DNA of 64,000 bases from Toxonevra muliebris (Eukaryota; Arthropoda; Insecta; Diptera; Pallopteridae): positions 11,794,708-11,858,707 of the forward strand of contig OY829329.1 in the NCBI GenBank assembly GCA_963691655.1. The letters are read 5' to 3'. The notes under the pieces were generated by a model. It did not search any database and was not told the DNA's origin. It was given only the letters and a program-made list of their open reading frames with translations. Each line of letters starts with the position of its first letter. Position 1 is the first letter of the stretch. Shown here piece after piece: positions 12,430 through 24,529 of this stretch. The position numbers and the translations under genes were made by a program.

Positions 12430-14110
12430 GTTTAAACTGAACAAAGTCTTGAGTGGGCAAAATTTCGAATGGACAAAATCTCGAATGGACAATCGATCTT
12501 GAATGGAATATCGAATATGCAAAATTCTGAATAGACAAAATTTCGAATGGACGAAATTTCGGCCGTGAATGGACAAAATCTCGGCCGTTAATGGACAAAA
12601 TCCTAAATGGACAAAATCCTAAATGGACAAAATCCTAAATGGACAAAATCCTAAATGGACAAAATCCTAAATGTGGGCAGTCCTGAAAGGGGAAAAAAAT
12701 CTTGAAATAAAAAATTTTAATTGAAAAATTTCAAAATGTGCATAATCTTGAATGGACAAAATATCGAAGTGACCAAAAATCGTATACCCTAATGGACAAA
12801 AACTGCAGAACGAAATGTTTTTTTGAGAAACTTTAAAATGTACACGATACCGAATGGACAAAATATCAAAGTGACCAAATGTCGAATGGACAAAACCGTT
12901 AATTATTGAATAACGAATGGTCAAAACCACGAATGAACCACCAAAACCTAAATGGAGAAAACTCTGAATGGAAAGTTTGATTGGGAAATTTCATTAATGT
13001 GCACAAACTCAAATGGACAGAAAATCGATGTAACCAAATGCTGATAAAACCTCGAATGAACCAAATTCTTAGTAAAAAGTTTTCATTGAAAAACTCCAAA
13101 ATGTACACAATTCAATGGACAAAACCTCGAACTGAAAAAATCCTAACTGAAAAGTTTTGTTTAAAAAGGCCCAAAACACGCACAATCTGGATTAGAGAAA
13201 ATTTCGAATGAACAAAACCTCGAACTAAACCGAAGTCTAAATGGAAAAAATCTTAAACGAAAAATGTTAAACTGCTAAAAACTTGTGCACACGCAACATC
13301 ACAAATGGACAAAATATCGAAATAAAAAAGTTTTGAATGGAAAAATTCTAAATGGACAAAAATACAGAAACAAATTTCGAATTGACAAAAATCTTGAGTG
13401 AAAAAATTGTGATTGAAAAATTTCTAAATGTATACAATCTCAAATGGATAAAATATTAAGTGACAAAATATCAAATAAAAAAAATTTCAATTGTTCTAAA
13501 TCATGAATGAATAAAATTTGGGTTTACCAAAAACCTGAATGGACGAAATACCGATTCAAAATAATCTCAAAAGAATACCATTTTAAATGGGTAATTTTCA
13601 AAGGAACGAAAACATGATTGTAAAAAATTTCGAAGGGGGTAAACCACAGATGAACCAAAACCCGAATGGACAAAATTTTGATTAAAAAACACCGAGTTCC
13701 TATGATAAACTATAAATTGAACAAAATTGTAAATTCCTGAATGGACAAAATACCGATTGAAAAAATCTCAAAAGAATGCAATTTTAAATGGATAAAATCT
13801 CGATTGAGCCAAAATTTCGAAGGGGATAAACCACAGATGAATCAAACCCCGAATGGGCAAAATCTTGAATAAGCTAACTTTGATTTAATAGCCTCAATTT
13901 TTAATGGACAAAGCTATTAATACAACGAAATTATATAATCCTTAAGGGACAAAATATCAATTGAACAAGGTTTTAGAGGAATACAATTTTGAATGGATAA
14001 AATCTCGAATGAACGAAATTCTGAATGAACAAAATTTCGAAGGGGATAAAACCTCGTAGAAACCAACACTAAATGGACAAAATCTTGAATAAACAAATTT
14101 TAATAGAAAA
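12430..14110 (+). repeat. Minisatellite array C, core GAATGGACAAAAT
   Basis: Same family and orientation as array B. At 12595-12670 the variant TAAATGGACAAAATCC is repeated about five times every 16 bp with almost no change, suggesting recent local expansion. Two adjacent units carry TCGGCCGT inserts (12560-12590). Elsewhere the copies are strongly diverged. Confidence 0.9.
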
Positions 14111-14564
14111 ATAAAGTGACTAAACTATTTAAAAGATAAAATATTATAGGAAATATAGAAAAATTCAATGTGTCTAAGTTCAAATAAAAATCAGACTTTT
14201 CAATATATTTAAAAATTTTTCTGAACAAATCAGTAATTTAATCTGCCAGAAAAACGAAACAATGAGCTGCGTGAAATAAAAAATGTATGCATTAATTAAA
14301 CCTCAATAGCAAAAGTGTTTTGCATAAATTTTTTAGAATCATATTTTTAAATTTAATTAAAAACTCACAGTTATATACATATCCATACATAAATCTTTTT
14401 TTATATGTAGTGTTTGCCTTAATAATAAATAATAAGGTAACCAGGGGCTTGAATGCAGTCGTAGCTTCCACACTAAACAGAGAATGCATTCCTTGTTATT
14501 TGATTGGGAATGCATTTTATTTTCAGTTTCCATTCTTAATTTTTTTTTTTTAATTTCTAATGGA
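14111..14564. other. Spacer with a short inverted repeat
   Basis: No gene is recognised. AATGCATTCC (14483-14492) and GGAATGCATT (14507-14516) form a perfect 10 bp stem around a 14-base loop. Confidence 0.5.
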
Positions 14565-14760
14565 GTAAATTTCGTAGGAACAAAACTCAGAATGAATAAA
14601 ATCTTTTGAGTGGTGAATAAAATGGATCGAACCTTGAATGGACAAAATTTTGAAAGAATCAAATCTTCAAAAGAAAATAATATTAAATAGATTAATTACA
14701 GAATGGACAAAATTTCTAGATTGAATCATAATATCAAATGAACAAAATTCTGAATGAAAA
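14565..14760 (+). repeat. Minisatellite array D, small outlier
   Basis: About ten degenerate GAATGGACAAAAT units in the same orientation as arrays B, C and E. Confidence 0.75.
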
Positions 14761-16091
14761 TTATATTGAATTAGTGAAATCTGAAATTAAATAGCAGAAT
14801 AAAGACGACTTCAACCGTGTGAGAGAAGAGAGGGAAAGGGTGTGACAATATACAATGAATACGAAGAAAGAAAATACTATTTGAAAAGCAAGAAATCTAG
14901 AAAGATAAAAACAAATTTGATTTCTTAAATGTTTTTTACCCGAACGTGTTTTTGTGGGAAGTAAGGGAAACAAAAGCGGAATCATTTAAAGTTTAACGCG
15001 ACCTAAGTCGCATCAGAAGTATTCATTAAAAAATTCCATATGTATATGAACAAATTAACCCGCATCTCCTCTACAAAGCTTCGTTACTTAAAAAAAAAAA
15101 AATAATCAAATTAAAAAATTGTATAAAGTAGAGAAACCAATTTTTTTCTAATAAAATCTGTAGCATCAAATAAAAATTCGCTGAATATAAAAACAAACGA
15201 AAAAAAACTAAAATATTTTTAAAAATGATGATAAGAATTTTATGCTGAAAATATTGCAATATTTTTTAATAACAAATAACGCGTGTTTTTTGTACTTTTA
15301 ATTGCAATTTTGTTACATATCTAAAGAGAGATATTTATGGCACACATGAACATCAAGGGCGTAGGTTTTTGTGATTTATTATTGGTTGGGGATTGGGAGA
15401 AAGCAAGCATTACAAAAAGTTAGCGGAAATTAAACATTCATCTATTTCATTGGTAAAGTGAATGAAGGAGAGAATTTTTACTCACTTTCTAGCTACACCC
15501 AAGGCAGACACATGCTTTTCGGCTGAGTAGAGAATATGAGATATACAATTTTTATTTAGCAAATCATAGTAAACACATTTTTTTCTGTATGTATTGCATA
15601 CCTTTGGCTAAATAATGTGCACCTACATTTTTCATTGTATTTCTATCTCTCTGACTGTCTGTCTGTCTGTCTGTCTAAAAGTGTCTATATCGAATACTAT
15701 TTTTATTGCTGAACAATCGTTTTATGTTGTTTTTCAATATTTTTGTTGTCGTATTTTTCAGATTTCCCCATTTGTTTTCAAATAAATCACGTTTTTATGA
15801 CAGTTATTTAGGCGCGATTATAATACTATAATTTATATGATTTTTTCGTATGAATTTTTTATTTCTAGGGAGGGTGTAGATTTTTTAGTTTTCCTTGAAT
15901 TCAACTGTATTTCTATGAACGTTGGGTGTTTTAAATGACTTTCGGTAATTGAGTTATGTGCATTTAAATTAAAATTTATTTATATTTTTGGTTTCACAGT
16001 TTAATGTCTGAATGGCACATAAAAAAAGAGTTTTAAGTTTTTATTAATTATTTTATTGAGTGGCAATTAATTGTTGTGCTTTTTACTATGA
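14761..16091. other. Gene-free spacer
   Basis: A+T-rich with no gene recognised. A TCTG tetranucleotide run lies at about 15653-15676. Confidence 0.6.
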
Positions 16092-16106
16092 TTAGGTTAG
16101 GTTAGG
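16092..16106 (+). repeat. Short GGTTA pentanucleotide run
   Basis: Three TTAGG-type units directly precede minisatellite array E. The same pentanucleotide flanks the retrotransposon copies at 22.5-24.7 kb; here no element is attached. Confidence 0.7.
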
Positions 16107-16109
16107 CGA

Positions 16110-18960
16110 AATCTAAAATATGGATAAAAAACTGGATGAAGCAAATTTCGAATGAATACAATCTCAAAAGGAAAATAGAAAAGAATCAAAACCATAAATG
16201 AATTAAATTCAGAACAATCAATGTCTTAAGAGAATATATGAAGTCTCGAATAGAGAAATGGTGAAAATCTCTTGATAAAATCTCCTGAATGGATAAAATC
16301 TTCTGAAAGGTCAAAATCTCCTGAATGAATAAAATCTGGTGAATGAACAAAATCTACTGAATGGGTAAAATCTCCTGAATGCACAAAATCTCCTGAATGG
16401 GCAAAATCTCAAAACGACAGAATCTCGAATGGACAAAATTCTGATTGATTAATATCTCAAAAGAATATAATATCCAATGAACAAAATTCTGGATGGGCAA
16501 AAATATGAATGGACAATATATTATTAATGAGTGATGTCTCAAAGGGACAAAATCCCAAATGGACAAAATTTCGAATGAACCAAATCTCAAAATGGTAAAA
16601 TGCGCAATGGACAAAATCTCATGAGTGAACAAAATGGGCCAAATAACGGAAGGAAAAATTCGAAAATATACAAAATTTCCTGAATAAACAAAATCCTAAA
16701 AGGGCATAATTTCGAATGGACAAAATCGGGAATGAATAATATCTCAAAAGGATCAAATTTCGAATGGACAAAATCTCCTGAATGGGCAAAATCTCCTCAA
16801 TTTACAAAATCTTTTGAATGGACAAAATCTCCTGAATGGACAAAATCTCCTGAATGAATAGAATCTTAAAACGACGAAATCTCGAATGGGCAAAATTTTT
16901 AATGATTATTATCTCAAAAGAATCTAATCTTGAATGAACAAAATTCTTAATGGGCAAAATCATGAATGGACAATATCTTTTTAATAAACGATATCTCAAA
17001 AGGACATAATCCTAAATTGACAAAATTTCAATTGGACCATATCTCGAATTGGTAAAATGCTCAATGGGAAAAATCTCCTGAGAGAAAAAAACGGACCAAA
17101 TAATGAATAGAAAAAATTATAAATAGACAAAATCAAAAAAGGACATAATTTCAAATGGACAAAATCAAGAATGAATAATCTCAAAAGGTCAAATTTCGAA
17201 TGGACAAAATCTCCTGAATGGATAAAATCTCCTGAATGAACAAAATCTCCTGAATAGTACAAAATCTCCTGAATGGACAAAATCTCCTGAATGGGCAAAA
17301 TCTCCTCAATTTACAAAATCTTTTGAATGGACAAAATCTCCTGAATGGACAAAATCTCCTGAATGAACAGAATCTTAAAACGACGAAATCTCGAATGGGC
17401 AAAATTTTGAATGATTATTATCTCAAAAGAATCTAATCTTGAATGAACAAAATTCTTAATGGGCAAAATCATGAATGGACAATATCTTTTTAATAAACGA
17501 TATCTCAAAAGGACATAATCCTAAATTGACAAAATTTCAATTGGACCATATCTCGAATTGGTAAAATGCTCAATGGGAAAAATCTCCTGAGAGAAAAAAA
17601 CGGACCAAATAATGAATAGAAAAAATTATAAATAGACAAAATCAAAAAAGGACATAATTTCAAATGGACAAAATCAGGAATGAATAATCTCAAAAGGTCA
17701 AATTTCGAATGGATAAAATTCTGCATGGACAAGATCTTATGAATAGAATCTCAAAACGACAGAAACTCGAATGGGTAAAATTCGCAAAAGGATATAATCT
17801 CGAATGGACCAAATTCTGAATGGGAAAAATCATGAATGGACAATATCTTTTTAATGAACGATATCTCAAAAGATCATTATACCAAATGGACAAAATTTCA
17901 ATTGGACCAAATTTCGATTTCATAAAATGCACAATGAACAAAATCTCCTGAGTGAACAAAACGGACCAAATAACGAATAGAAAAAGTCATAAATGGACAA
18001 AATTTCATGAATATAAAAAAAACTCTGAAAAGGACATAATTTTTAATAGCCAAAATCAGGAATGAATAATATCTTGAAAGGTCAAATTTCGAGTAGATAA
18101 AATTCTGCATGGACAAAATCTCATCAATGCTCAAAATCTTCTGAATGGACAGAATCTCCTGAATGGACAGAATCTCCTGGATGGACAAACTATCCTGAAT
18201 GGACAAAATCTCCTGAATGGACAGAATCTTTAAACGACAGAATTTTAAATGGGCAAAAATCTGAATGATTATTATCTCAAAAGGATATAACAATTCCTCA
18301 CTGAATAATATCTCAAAAGGGCATAATTGAAAATGAACGAAATTTCGAATGGGCCAACAAAGCTCGAATGTACAAAATGGACCAAATCGCGAATGGAAAA
18401 AATCGTAGAACAAAATGAAACAGGACAAAAACGTGATTGGAGAAAACATATTTAAGAATGGACAATATCTCGAAAGATCTAAATCTGAATGGGCAAAATC
18501 TCTTGAATGAAAACAATTTCAAAATAATCTCGAATGGACAAAATCCAGAATGGGCATAACTATGAAAAGGCAATATATCCTTTTTGAACAATAGCTCAAA
18601 TGAATTTAATTTCAAATGGACAATATTTTAAATGGGGAATAAACAAAATCTTCTGAGTTAAACAAATAGATCAAATCACAAACAGAAAAATAATGAATGG
18701 ATAAAATTTTTCTAATGAAAAAAATGGTGATTTCAAAAGACCACTATTTCGAATAGATATTGAAAATCTCGAATGGACAAAATTCTGAATGTAGAAAATT
18801 ATGAATGGTTAAAATCTCAAATGAACAAAAGCACAATAATAAAATCTCGAATGGACAAAATTTTTAATGTAAAAAATTATGAATGGTTAAAATCTCAAAT
18901 GAACAAAATCACTAATAGATAAAATCTTAAATGAAATGATAAATTCTTTAAAAGTTTTTA
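16110..18960 (+). repeat. Minisatellite array E with ~0.5 kb higher-order repeats
   Basis: Units are variants of GAATGGACAAAATCTCCT, often 18 bp here (CTCCTGAATGGACAAAAT) rather than 16. The landmark AAACGAC recurs at about 16412, 16869, 17378, 17754 and 18232, giving higher-order spacings of about 457, 509, 376 and 478 bp. Sub-blocks keep their order within each: AAACGAC, a GATTATTATCTC segment, CATGAATGGACAATAT, and GGACCAAATAA. Open minus-strand frames up to about 180 codons are read through the array and have no independent support. Confidence 0.9.
16755..17720 (+). repeat. Recent 509 bp tandem duplication inside array E
   Basis: From about 16755 the sequence repeats at an offset of exactly 509 bp. 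For example, CTCAATTTACAAAATC begins near 16796 and again near 17305, and the match continues to about 17710 with only a few differences. This is much closer than any other higher-order pair in the array. Confidence 0.9.
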
Positions 18961-21900
18961 CATTATTTAAACTCCCAAAAGTTTTAAATAAATTTTTTAC
19001 CAACAGCACATTAAGCAAAAAACATTACATTTAATATAATCATCTTAAAAATTATTGTTATTTGATTTTAAATTTTCAATTTATTTTCCACCATTTATCT
19101 CAAATTACACACTTCTATTTTGGCATCACCGCCTACACAAATTTCAGACGCTTATATCATTTCAATACAATACGGCCACCATACCGCCACACCCTCTGTT
19201 TTTTTTATTTATTTTTTTTTTTTATAGCTATCGAATTTCTAATTCAGTGTTTTATCATAATCTGGAATTTTATTACCAGAAATAGTAAACGTTCAAACGC
19301 TTTAAAAACTAATCTGACAACCATTAAAAGCCACACATTAAAAATACAAACAGATTGAACAAACTTTTTCTTATAGATATATGGTTTCTAGATATAGAGA
19401 AAAATTTTTTTTTTTTTACTCACAATAAAAGCCTTCGACGTAAGAGGCTATAAAAATGTTTCATTTTTACTTCTTTTTCTCTGTAGTTCTTAACAAAACA
19501 AGAAATGATTAAGTACGTGCATAAATATGTATGATTGTATGTGTGTAACTAGTAAGTTTTAAATCGTCATTTCGCACATGATATACTGATGCACCCAAGG
19601 GTAAAGTAGAGTTTTTACTTTGGGTGAAGTTGTAATTTTGATTAGCGTGATTTTCTAAAATCTGAGGAATGTAGAGTCAAATTCATAAATTTCTTGGAAA
19701 AATTGTTGCAGGTCTCCTCCACCGTTACTTTGAGCTTCCAGAAAAAATGAATTATGACGCAGCAATTTACATGTGCGTTTGGGGTAAACTCATATCCAAT
19801 TTCAAAAACTAAAACTTTTATCTTAATGGACAAAAGTGGTTTCTGAAATCCCATTGAAACCTTTCTCTCGCTTACTCTATTGGGACTTAAACTCCGGAAC
19901 CTGAAAATATTCCTAAAAACTATGAATTTTCCACGACCGTTCTGCGTTTCAAATTTCAAATGTTAGAATTATTTAGTTTATTAACTTCATTCCAACTCAT
20001 TCCATATCCAGATTAAGATGAACGAACTTTATTTGCTTTTCCTACTAAAAAATACTTTATAAATATTCTAAAACATTTTAAAAATTATAATAACATATAA
20101 AATTATTTTACAGATTTTACATGTACCATAGTTAAATCCGAAAATAAAAGCAAGCAAGCGAAAAAAATAAATAAATAAATAGTTAAGTAAGTGACAATAA
20201 AAGTAAATATGTAATTTTTACATAAAAAAAAGAAGAAATATAGCGAAAAAAATCAACTGTTCAAGTAAAGTTTTTTCAAACAATATGAAGTTGTGCTGGC
20301 TGCTATAAAAACTAATAGTTAAATTGGAAAATTATTGCTTGTTTGTTTGTGTGCTTGATTTTTTTTATAGCGTTTCTATTTTATAACCACCACAAAGAGG
20401 AAAAAAAAAAACCCTGACCCATCAGTGCCACCACTGCGCCATTCAACATTACTTAAATTTTTTTTTTTTAGTAGAAAATTCGCTTCATTATGTTGGGTCA
20501 GTTTCAGCTCAACGACAAAATATATCCATGAAGCAAAACACAAACAAACTAAAAAAAAAAATTAAGAATCAAAATCATCAAAGCATAAAATTGTCATTTA
20601 TTGTGGATAATAAAAAAAAAAAAAAAACAATATCCACAACTACAAACACAAAGCGCTATAAAAAAGGGAGCGATAATAACATTTATTTTTCAGTACGATG
20701 TTAGTGTAACTCTCTAAGGGATATAGATCTTTATGTTAGTGTGTGTGTCGTGTGTTAGTAAAAGTTTTAGCACTTTATCAAATTTATCGATTAGTAGGCA
20801 ATTGTGGCAATAATTCTCGTTGGCGGGTAGTTGTAGAAAATAATCAAAAAAAAAAGCAAAAAAAATAATTTATCTTTTATGGCTTTTATAGTTGTAATTA
20901 TGAGCGAAAACTTTTTTTACGAAATCTTCATCCACATTTATTTTTTATTGCTTAAATTCCAATAAAGATTATAAAATGCAGGAGAAAAGTATTGGATATG
21001 ATAAAAATATGAAAACGATTTTAATTTCACTTTAATATCACTACACTGTGTCTAATAATTATGAGTCCACCCATTCTGACTTTTAATTAATTTTTTCTTT
21101 CTGCTCGCTTAAAGTCGCTTATGCTCTATTTTCTTGTTCTATTCCCATAAAATGCAAAAATAGACAACTTTATTTCAAGAAAGAACTATTTATTAAAATT
21201 TGCGAGTCTTTCTTTTATGTCATATCGAAGAAGTTAAAGCGCTTCTTAACCTAAAAAAAAAAACGAGCTAACTTCAGAATTCCGACCTCGGATTCGGTCT
21301 CATCATCACTAATACTAGGAAAGAGTTGACCAGTTTGTCCGTCGGAGCACTTACTTTTTATTTCTTGTGGGGCTGTAAAATTAAAGGGAAACAGCCTATA
21401 ACAAACAAGCCTGGAATTGCCAGGGGATTTCTAGTTCGCATATAGGTACCCTTTAGGCAAACTTTATGAAGTCACTTCATTGGTCCACTGCTGATTGCTC
21501 TGAATTCTAGAGAGATCTACTCCACTGTATGAAGATGTAGATTCCTGTTTAATTACACAAAAATCTAGATATGATTGGCTGTGGGTTTAATATCACTAGC
21601 GGATCCAAGGCAATTTAAATCCGCTTTCCCGGGTAAAAATTTCACCGTTTATGATCACATGAACTGGAAATGTTATTGAAGAAATCGCTCTCCCGTAACT
21701 TCTAGATCCAGTAGTCAGTTAAGCCTGTCAAAACTAATATGGTTAAATTGACTAGGAGGAGGAAACGAGACAACTTGCAATCCATCCACTTTTATTCCTT
21801 TTAGTCTTAGGAAAGATCCACTGCTTGAGGGAAGGAAAAACAAATTTTGTTTTGCTGGACTTCTGTTGGCACAAAAAGAGTACTTGAGTGAGTCTTTTTT

Positions 21901-22531
21901 TCCATTAAAATTACTAGATTTTAGAGAGTGGCAACCATTTGCTTTAGAGAATCATTTCTTAAAACAGTAAGCTCTCATCAGTATACACTGCTAAGTCTTC
22001 AACCACTTGCCAATTTTTAGCCAAGGAGAGGCCGTTAAGGTCATTTGTAAGCTGCTCAGAAATTCATCGAGAATAGCAGTGACATTCAAACAAATGCCCA
22101 GGTTAGGCATCAATCTATAGGCATCAATACTATTTTGAAGAAATTACTCAACAACTTATGTGACCCAACTCGCCCAAATTCCCTCCCCCTCTGGCGGATA
22201 TCCTATTTACGACCATAAAACCAGCTTTTTAAGACCACTTTAGAAAAACGATATGAGATCCGCCATATCGAGGATCGTTTTCATAAGAGTTCTTTCATAC
22301 AGATTTATTTCCCTAACTCCTTCGGCAGGTGAAATATTTAGTTTCTCATATACGTTCAAACTTAGTGATGTTGGGCAGTGAGTCTTTGGATGGAGTAGAA
22401 TAAGGTAAGCAGAAACACTTCTTGCTGCAATCAAGGTCACTACATTTTATCAGGTAGAGAAATAGTAAGACATAGGAAAGCGAAAAGAAGGGGGGAGGGG
22501 CTGTTTCAGGGGGCTTCAGAATAAAATATTA
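18961..22531. other. Gene-free region with poly(A)/(T) tracts
   Basis: 18961-21250 is very A+T-rich. A minus-strand frame at 19642-19959 (105 codons) has ordinary amino-acid composition but is not recognised. 21270-22500 has more G+C, contains an ACTAGCGGATCC motif (about 21595) that recurs elsewhere, and may be degraded transposon DNA. A minus-strand frame at 22240-22440 is unrecognised. Confidence 0.5.
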
Positions 22532-22542
22532 GGTTAGGTTAG
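22532..22542 (+). repeat. GGTTA repeat at the 5' junction of retrotransposon copy 1
   Basis: Two GGTTA units sit directly before the first recognisable retrotransposon base, consistent with an insertion target. Confidence 0.7.
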
Positions 22543-22544
22543 TC

Positions 22545-23279
22545 GCCAAACATCTGGACTTACTACAGGCTAGATGCAACGAGGTAGTGCTATTGAGCAC
22601 AAGGAAACAGCGCGAAGAGCTAGTAATCACAGTTGGGGATCATTGCGTCACCTCACAGCCACACCTAAAGTACTTAGGGGTACTCATCGACACAAGGATG
22701 ACATTTAAGGAGCACTTAGCAGCTGTCAGTGGTAAAGCGGCTAGAATAAACGGCGCGCTAACGCGCAGTATGTGGTATATCGGAGGCCCACGGGAGAGCA
22801 GGCGTCAGCTGCTTTCAATGGTGACCAGCTCCGTTATACTGTATGCAGCACCCATCTGGGCGAACGCAAAGAAGACACATCTCAAGGGCATTCGCTCGAT
22901 TTATAGGCTCAGTGCACTGAGGATTGCCAGCGCCTATCGTACGGTGTGGGACGACGCCATTTGCGTCATAGCAAGGAAATTGCCCATTGACCTACTAGCA
23001 ATAGAAATGAAGCGCCTTTATAGTATAACTGGAGAAAGGCCAACGAACGTCAGGAAAACAGAAGAGAGGAAGCGTACCGTTATGGAATAGCAGCGAAACT
23101 GGGAGCAGTCCAAAAAGGGTAGCTGCACCTTTAACCTAATCCCTAATATAGCAGCGTGGATGGAGCGCAAACATGGAGAAGTCGATTATTTCGTCACCCA
23201 AATGCTCAGCGGGCATGGGTGCTTTAAACAATATCTGCACAGATTTAAACTTGAAGAAGACCCGTTCTGCCCGAAATGA
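22545..23279 (+). pseudogene. R1-clade reverse transcriptase, C-terminal part (broken)
   Basis: This is the distal part of the ORF2 protein that copies the element's RNA at the target site. Visible motifs in one frame are the thumb-side KYLGVLID block (about residues 43-50 from the first codon), TRMTF shortly after, and ILYAAPIW (about residues 104-111), a conserved block following the reverse transcriptase core in R1-type elements. The endonuclease and the catalytic box are missing because of truncation. An in-frame TAG at 23088-23090 stands where a tryptophan would be reasonable, and the frame continues in register to a TGA at 23277-23279 just after FCPK. Assignment to the R1 clade rests on motif resemblance; a related Jockey-group element is the alternative. 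Confidence 0.8.
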
Positions 23280-23539
23280 TGCCCGAGGACTCAACACACA
23301 TCATTTTCCACTGCCCACGCTTCAACAGCATCAGGGAGGAACTAGAGAGAGCTTTTGGGGAACCCCCCACGGTAGCCAACTTGACAGCACAGATTTGCCA
23401 AAAGGTAAAGAAGTGGAATGCAGTATGCAAGATGGCGAAGAGCATTGTGACATTATTAAGGAATGCTGAATCTGCACGTAAAGCCGAGCGTGTGCAACGC
23501 GCAAATATCGCAAATACAGAAGACGACGAGGATGGGTGA
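23276..23539 (+). pseudogene. Zinc-finger tail of the same retrotransposon, frameshifted
   Basis: After the TGA the protein continues in another frame: PEDSTHIIFHCPRF and then a Glu/Arg-rich C-terminus ending at TGA 23537-23539. The His and last Cys of the C-terminal CCHC finger are in this frame, while the first Cys (FCPK) is in the upstream frame, so the finger is split by the lesion. Such fingers contribute to RNA/DNA binding in R1- and Jockey-type ORF2 proteins. Confidence 0.75.
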
Positions 23540-23784
23540 TGAACAATAAATAATTATTGACACAACACAAATAGATCCAAACAACAGAATCAACAAACGA
23601 GTAACAGCATAAAGCTGAACCAGCCCTGCGAAGTTATACCAACTGGTAGTCCCGCGGGGAGAGTGGTAGGAGAGGAAGTAGGTGGTTTTAGTCGGTAGGA
23701 ATCCGACATAACCGTAGAACTGGAGTTCTGCGGTATCTATGAAGATTTCCACCTGCCAACGTACAAAAAAAAAAAAAAAAAAAA

Positions 23785-23804
23785 GGTTAGGTTAGGTTAG
23801 GTTA
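23785..23804 (+). repeat. GGTTA x4 between copies 1 and 2
   Basis: Four perfect GGTTA units separate the poly(A) tail of copy 1 from the first base of copy 2. Confidence 0.9.
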
Positions 23805-23986
23805 ACAGCATAAAGCTGAACCAGCCCTGCGAAGTAATACCAACTGGTAGTCCCGCGGGGAGAGTGGTAGGAGAGGAAGTAGGTGGTTTTAATCGGTAGG
23901 AATCCGACATAACCGTAGAACTGGAGTTCTGCGGTATCTATGAAGATTTCCACCTGCCAACGTACAAAAAAACAAAATAAATAAAA
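23805..23986 (+). mobile_element. R1-clade retrotransposon copy 2, 3' end only
   Basis: This is a second copy of the 3' untranslated region, matching 23606-23764 with about two differences, ending in an A-rich tail with AAATAAATAAAA. It is followed by GGTTAGGTTAGATTAGGTTA. The extreme 5' truncation and near identity to copy 1 suggest either a recent insertion by the same source element or a tandem duplication. Confidence 0.85.
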
Positions 23987-24006
23987 GGTTAGGTTAGATT
24001 AGGTTA
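23987..24006 (+). repeat. GGTTA x4 between copies 2 and 3
   Basis: Four GGTTA-type units (one GATTA variant) separate the tail of copy 2 from copy 3. Confidence 0.9.
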
Positions 24007-24322
24007 CTTGCATAGAATCAACACCGGAGAAGAAGACCCGTTTTGCCCAAGATGCCCAGAGGAACAGGAGAACGCGCAGCATATACTTTTTATATGCCCA
24101 CGTTTTAACAAAAACAGAGATTAGCTAGAGAAAGCCTTTGGAGAACCCCCTACAGAAAGGAAACTGACGACACAGATGTGTAACACAGCGGAAAAATGCA
24201 ATGCAGCATGCAAGGTTGCTGCAGATATGATGACCACTCTGTATGATGCAGAACGTGTGCGCAAAGTCGAGCGCACGGCAAATACTACAAATATGGAGCC
24301 AGATATCGTCAGCCGACGATAA
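24005..24322 (+). pseudogene. R1-clade ORF2 C-terminal zinc-finger tail, one stop
   Basis: A single frame reads EEDPFCPRCPEE, then QHILFICPRFN, then a charged tail to TAA 24320-24322. The complete C-x2-C-x8-H-x4-C finger is intact here. A TAG at 24122-24124 interrupts the frame about 39 codons in. The stretch is homologous to 23245-23539 of copy 1, which shows where that copy is disrupted. Confidence 0.75.
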
Positions 24323-24529
24323 AACCGAACAGAATTGGACAGAAACCAATACTGACGAATGAGCATTAAGCTCATTACGGCCTTCCGACGTAATACCTAA
24401 CGGTGGTTCCGGGAGGAATATCCGTACGGACGAGAGGTGGTTTTAGCGTGAGAATGTCACGCACTGACTGGGTGGCTTTTTATGCTTTCCTCCTCGTTAA
24501 AAAAAAAAAAAAAAAGAAAAAAAAAAAAA
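24007..24529 (+). mobile_element. R1-clade retrotransposon copy 3, related but distinct family
   Basis: Begins just upstream of the zinc-finger tail, continues through a 3' untranslated region different from copies 1 and 2 apart from short shared words (AGCATAAAGCT-like start, GTAATACC, GGTGGTTTTAG), and ends in a poly(A) tail at about 24498-24529. The divergence marks a second subfamily using the same pentanucleotide target. Confidence 0.8.

Larger units (their letters stand above)
22543..23784 (+). mobile_element. 5'-truncated R1-clade non-LTR retrotransposon, copy 1
   Basis: The copy begins inside the reverse transcriptase, downstream of the catalytic Asp-Asp box, and runs through the zinc-finger tail, a ~225 bp 3' untranslated region and a poly(A) tail at 23765-23784. 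A GGTTA repeat precedes it and four GGTTA units follow. The base composition is clearly higher in G+C than its surroundings. 5' truncation is the usual result of target-primed reverse transcription. Confidence 0.85.

Noticed and set aside
17898..18449. 183-codon minus-strand frame through array E (and similar ones in arrays A-D)
   Set aside because: The frame repeats FEILSIQ/FVHSR-like words set by the minisatellite; the equivalent frame occurs wherever the array lacks stops.
6530..18960. CRISPR array
   Set aside because: Units are contiguous and degenerate with no constant repeat plus unique spacer structure, and the sequence is eukaryotic.
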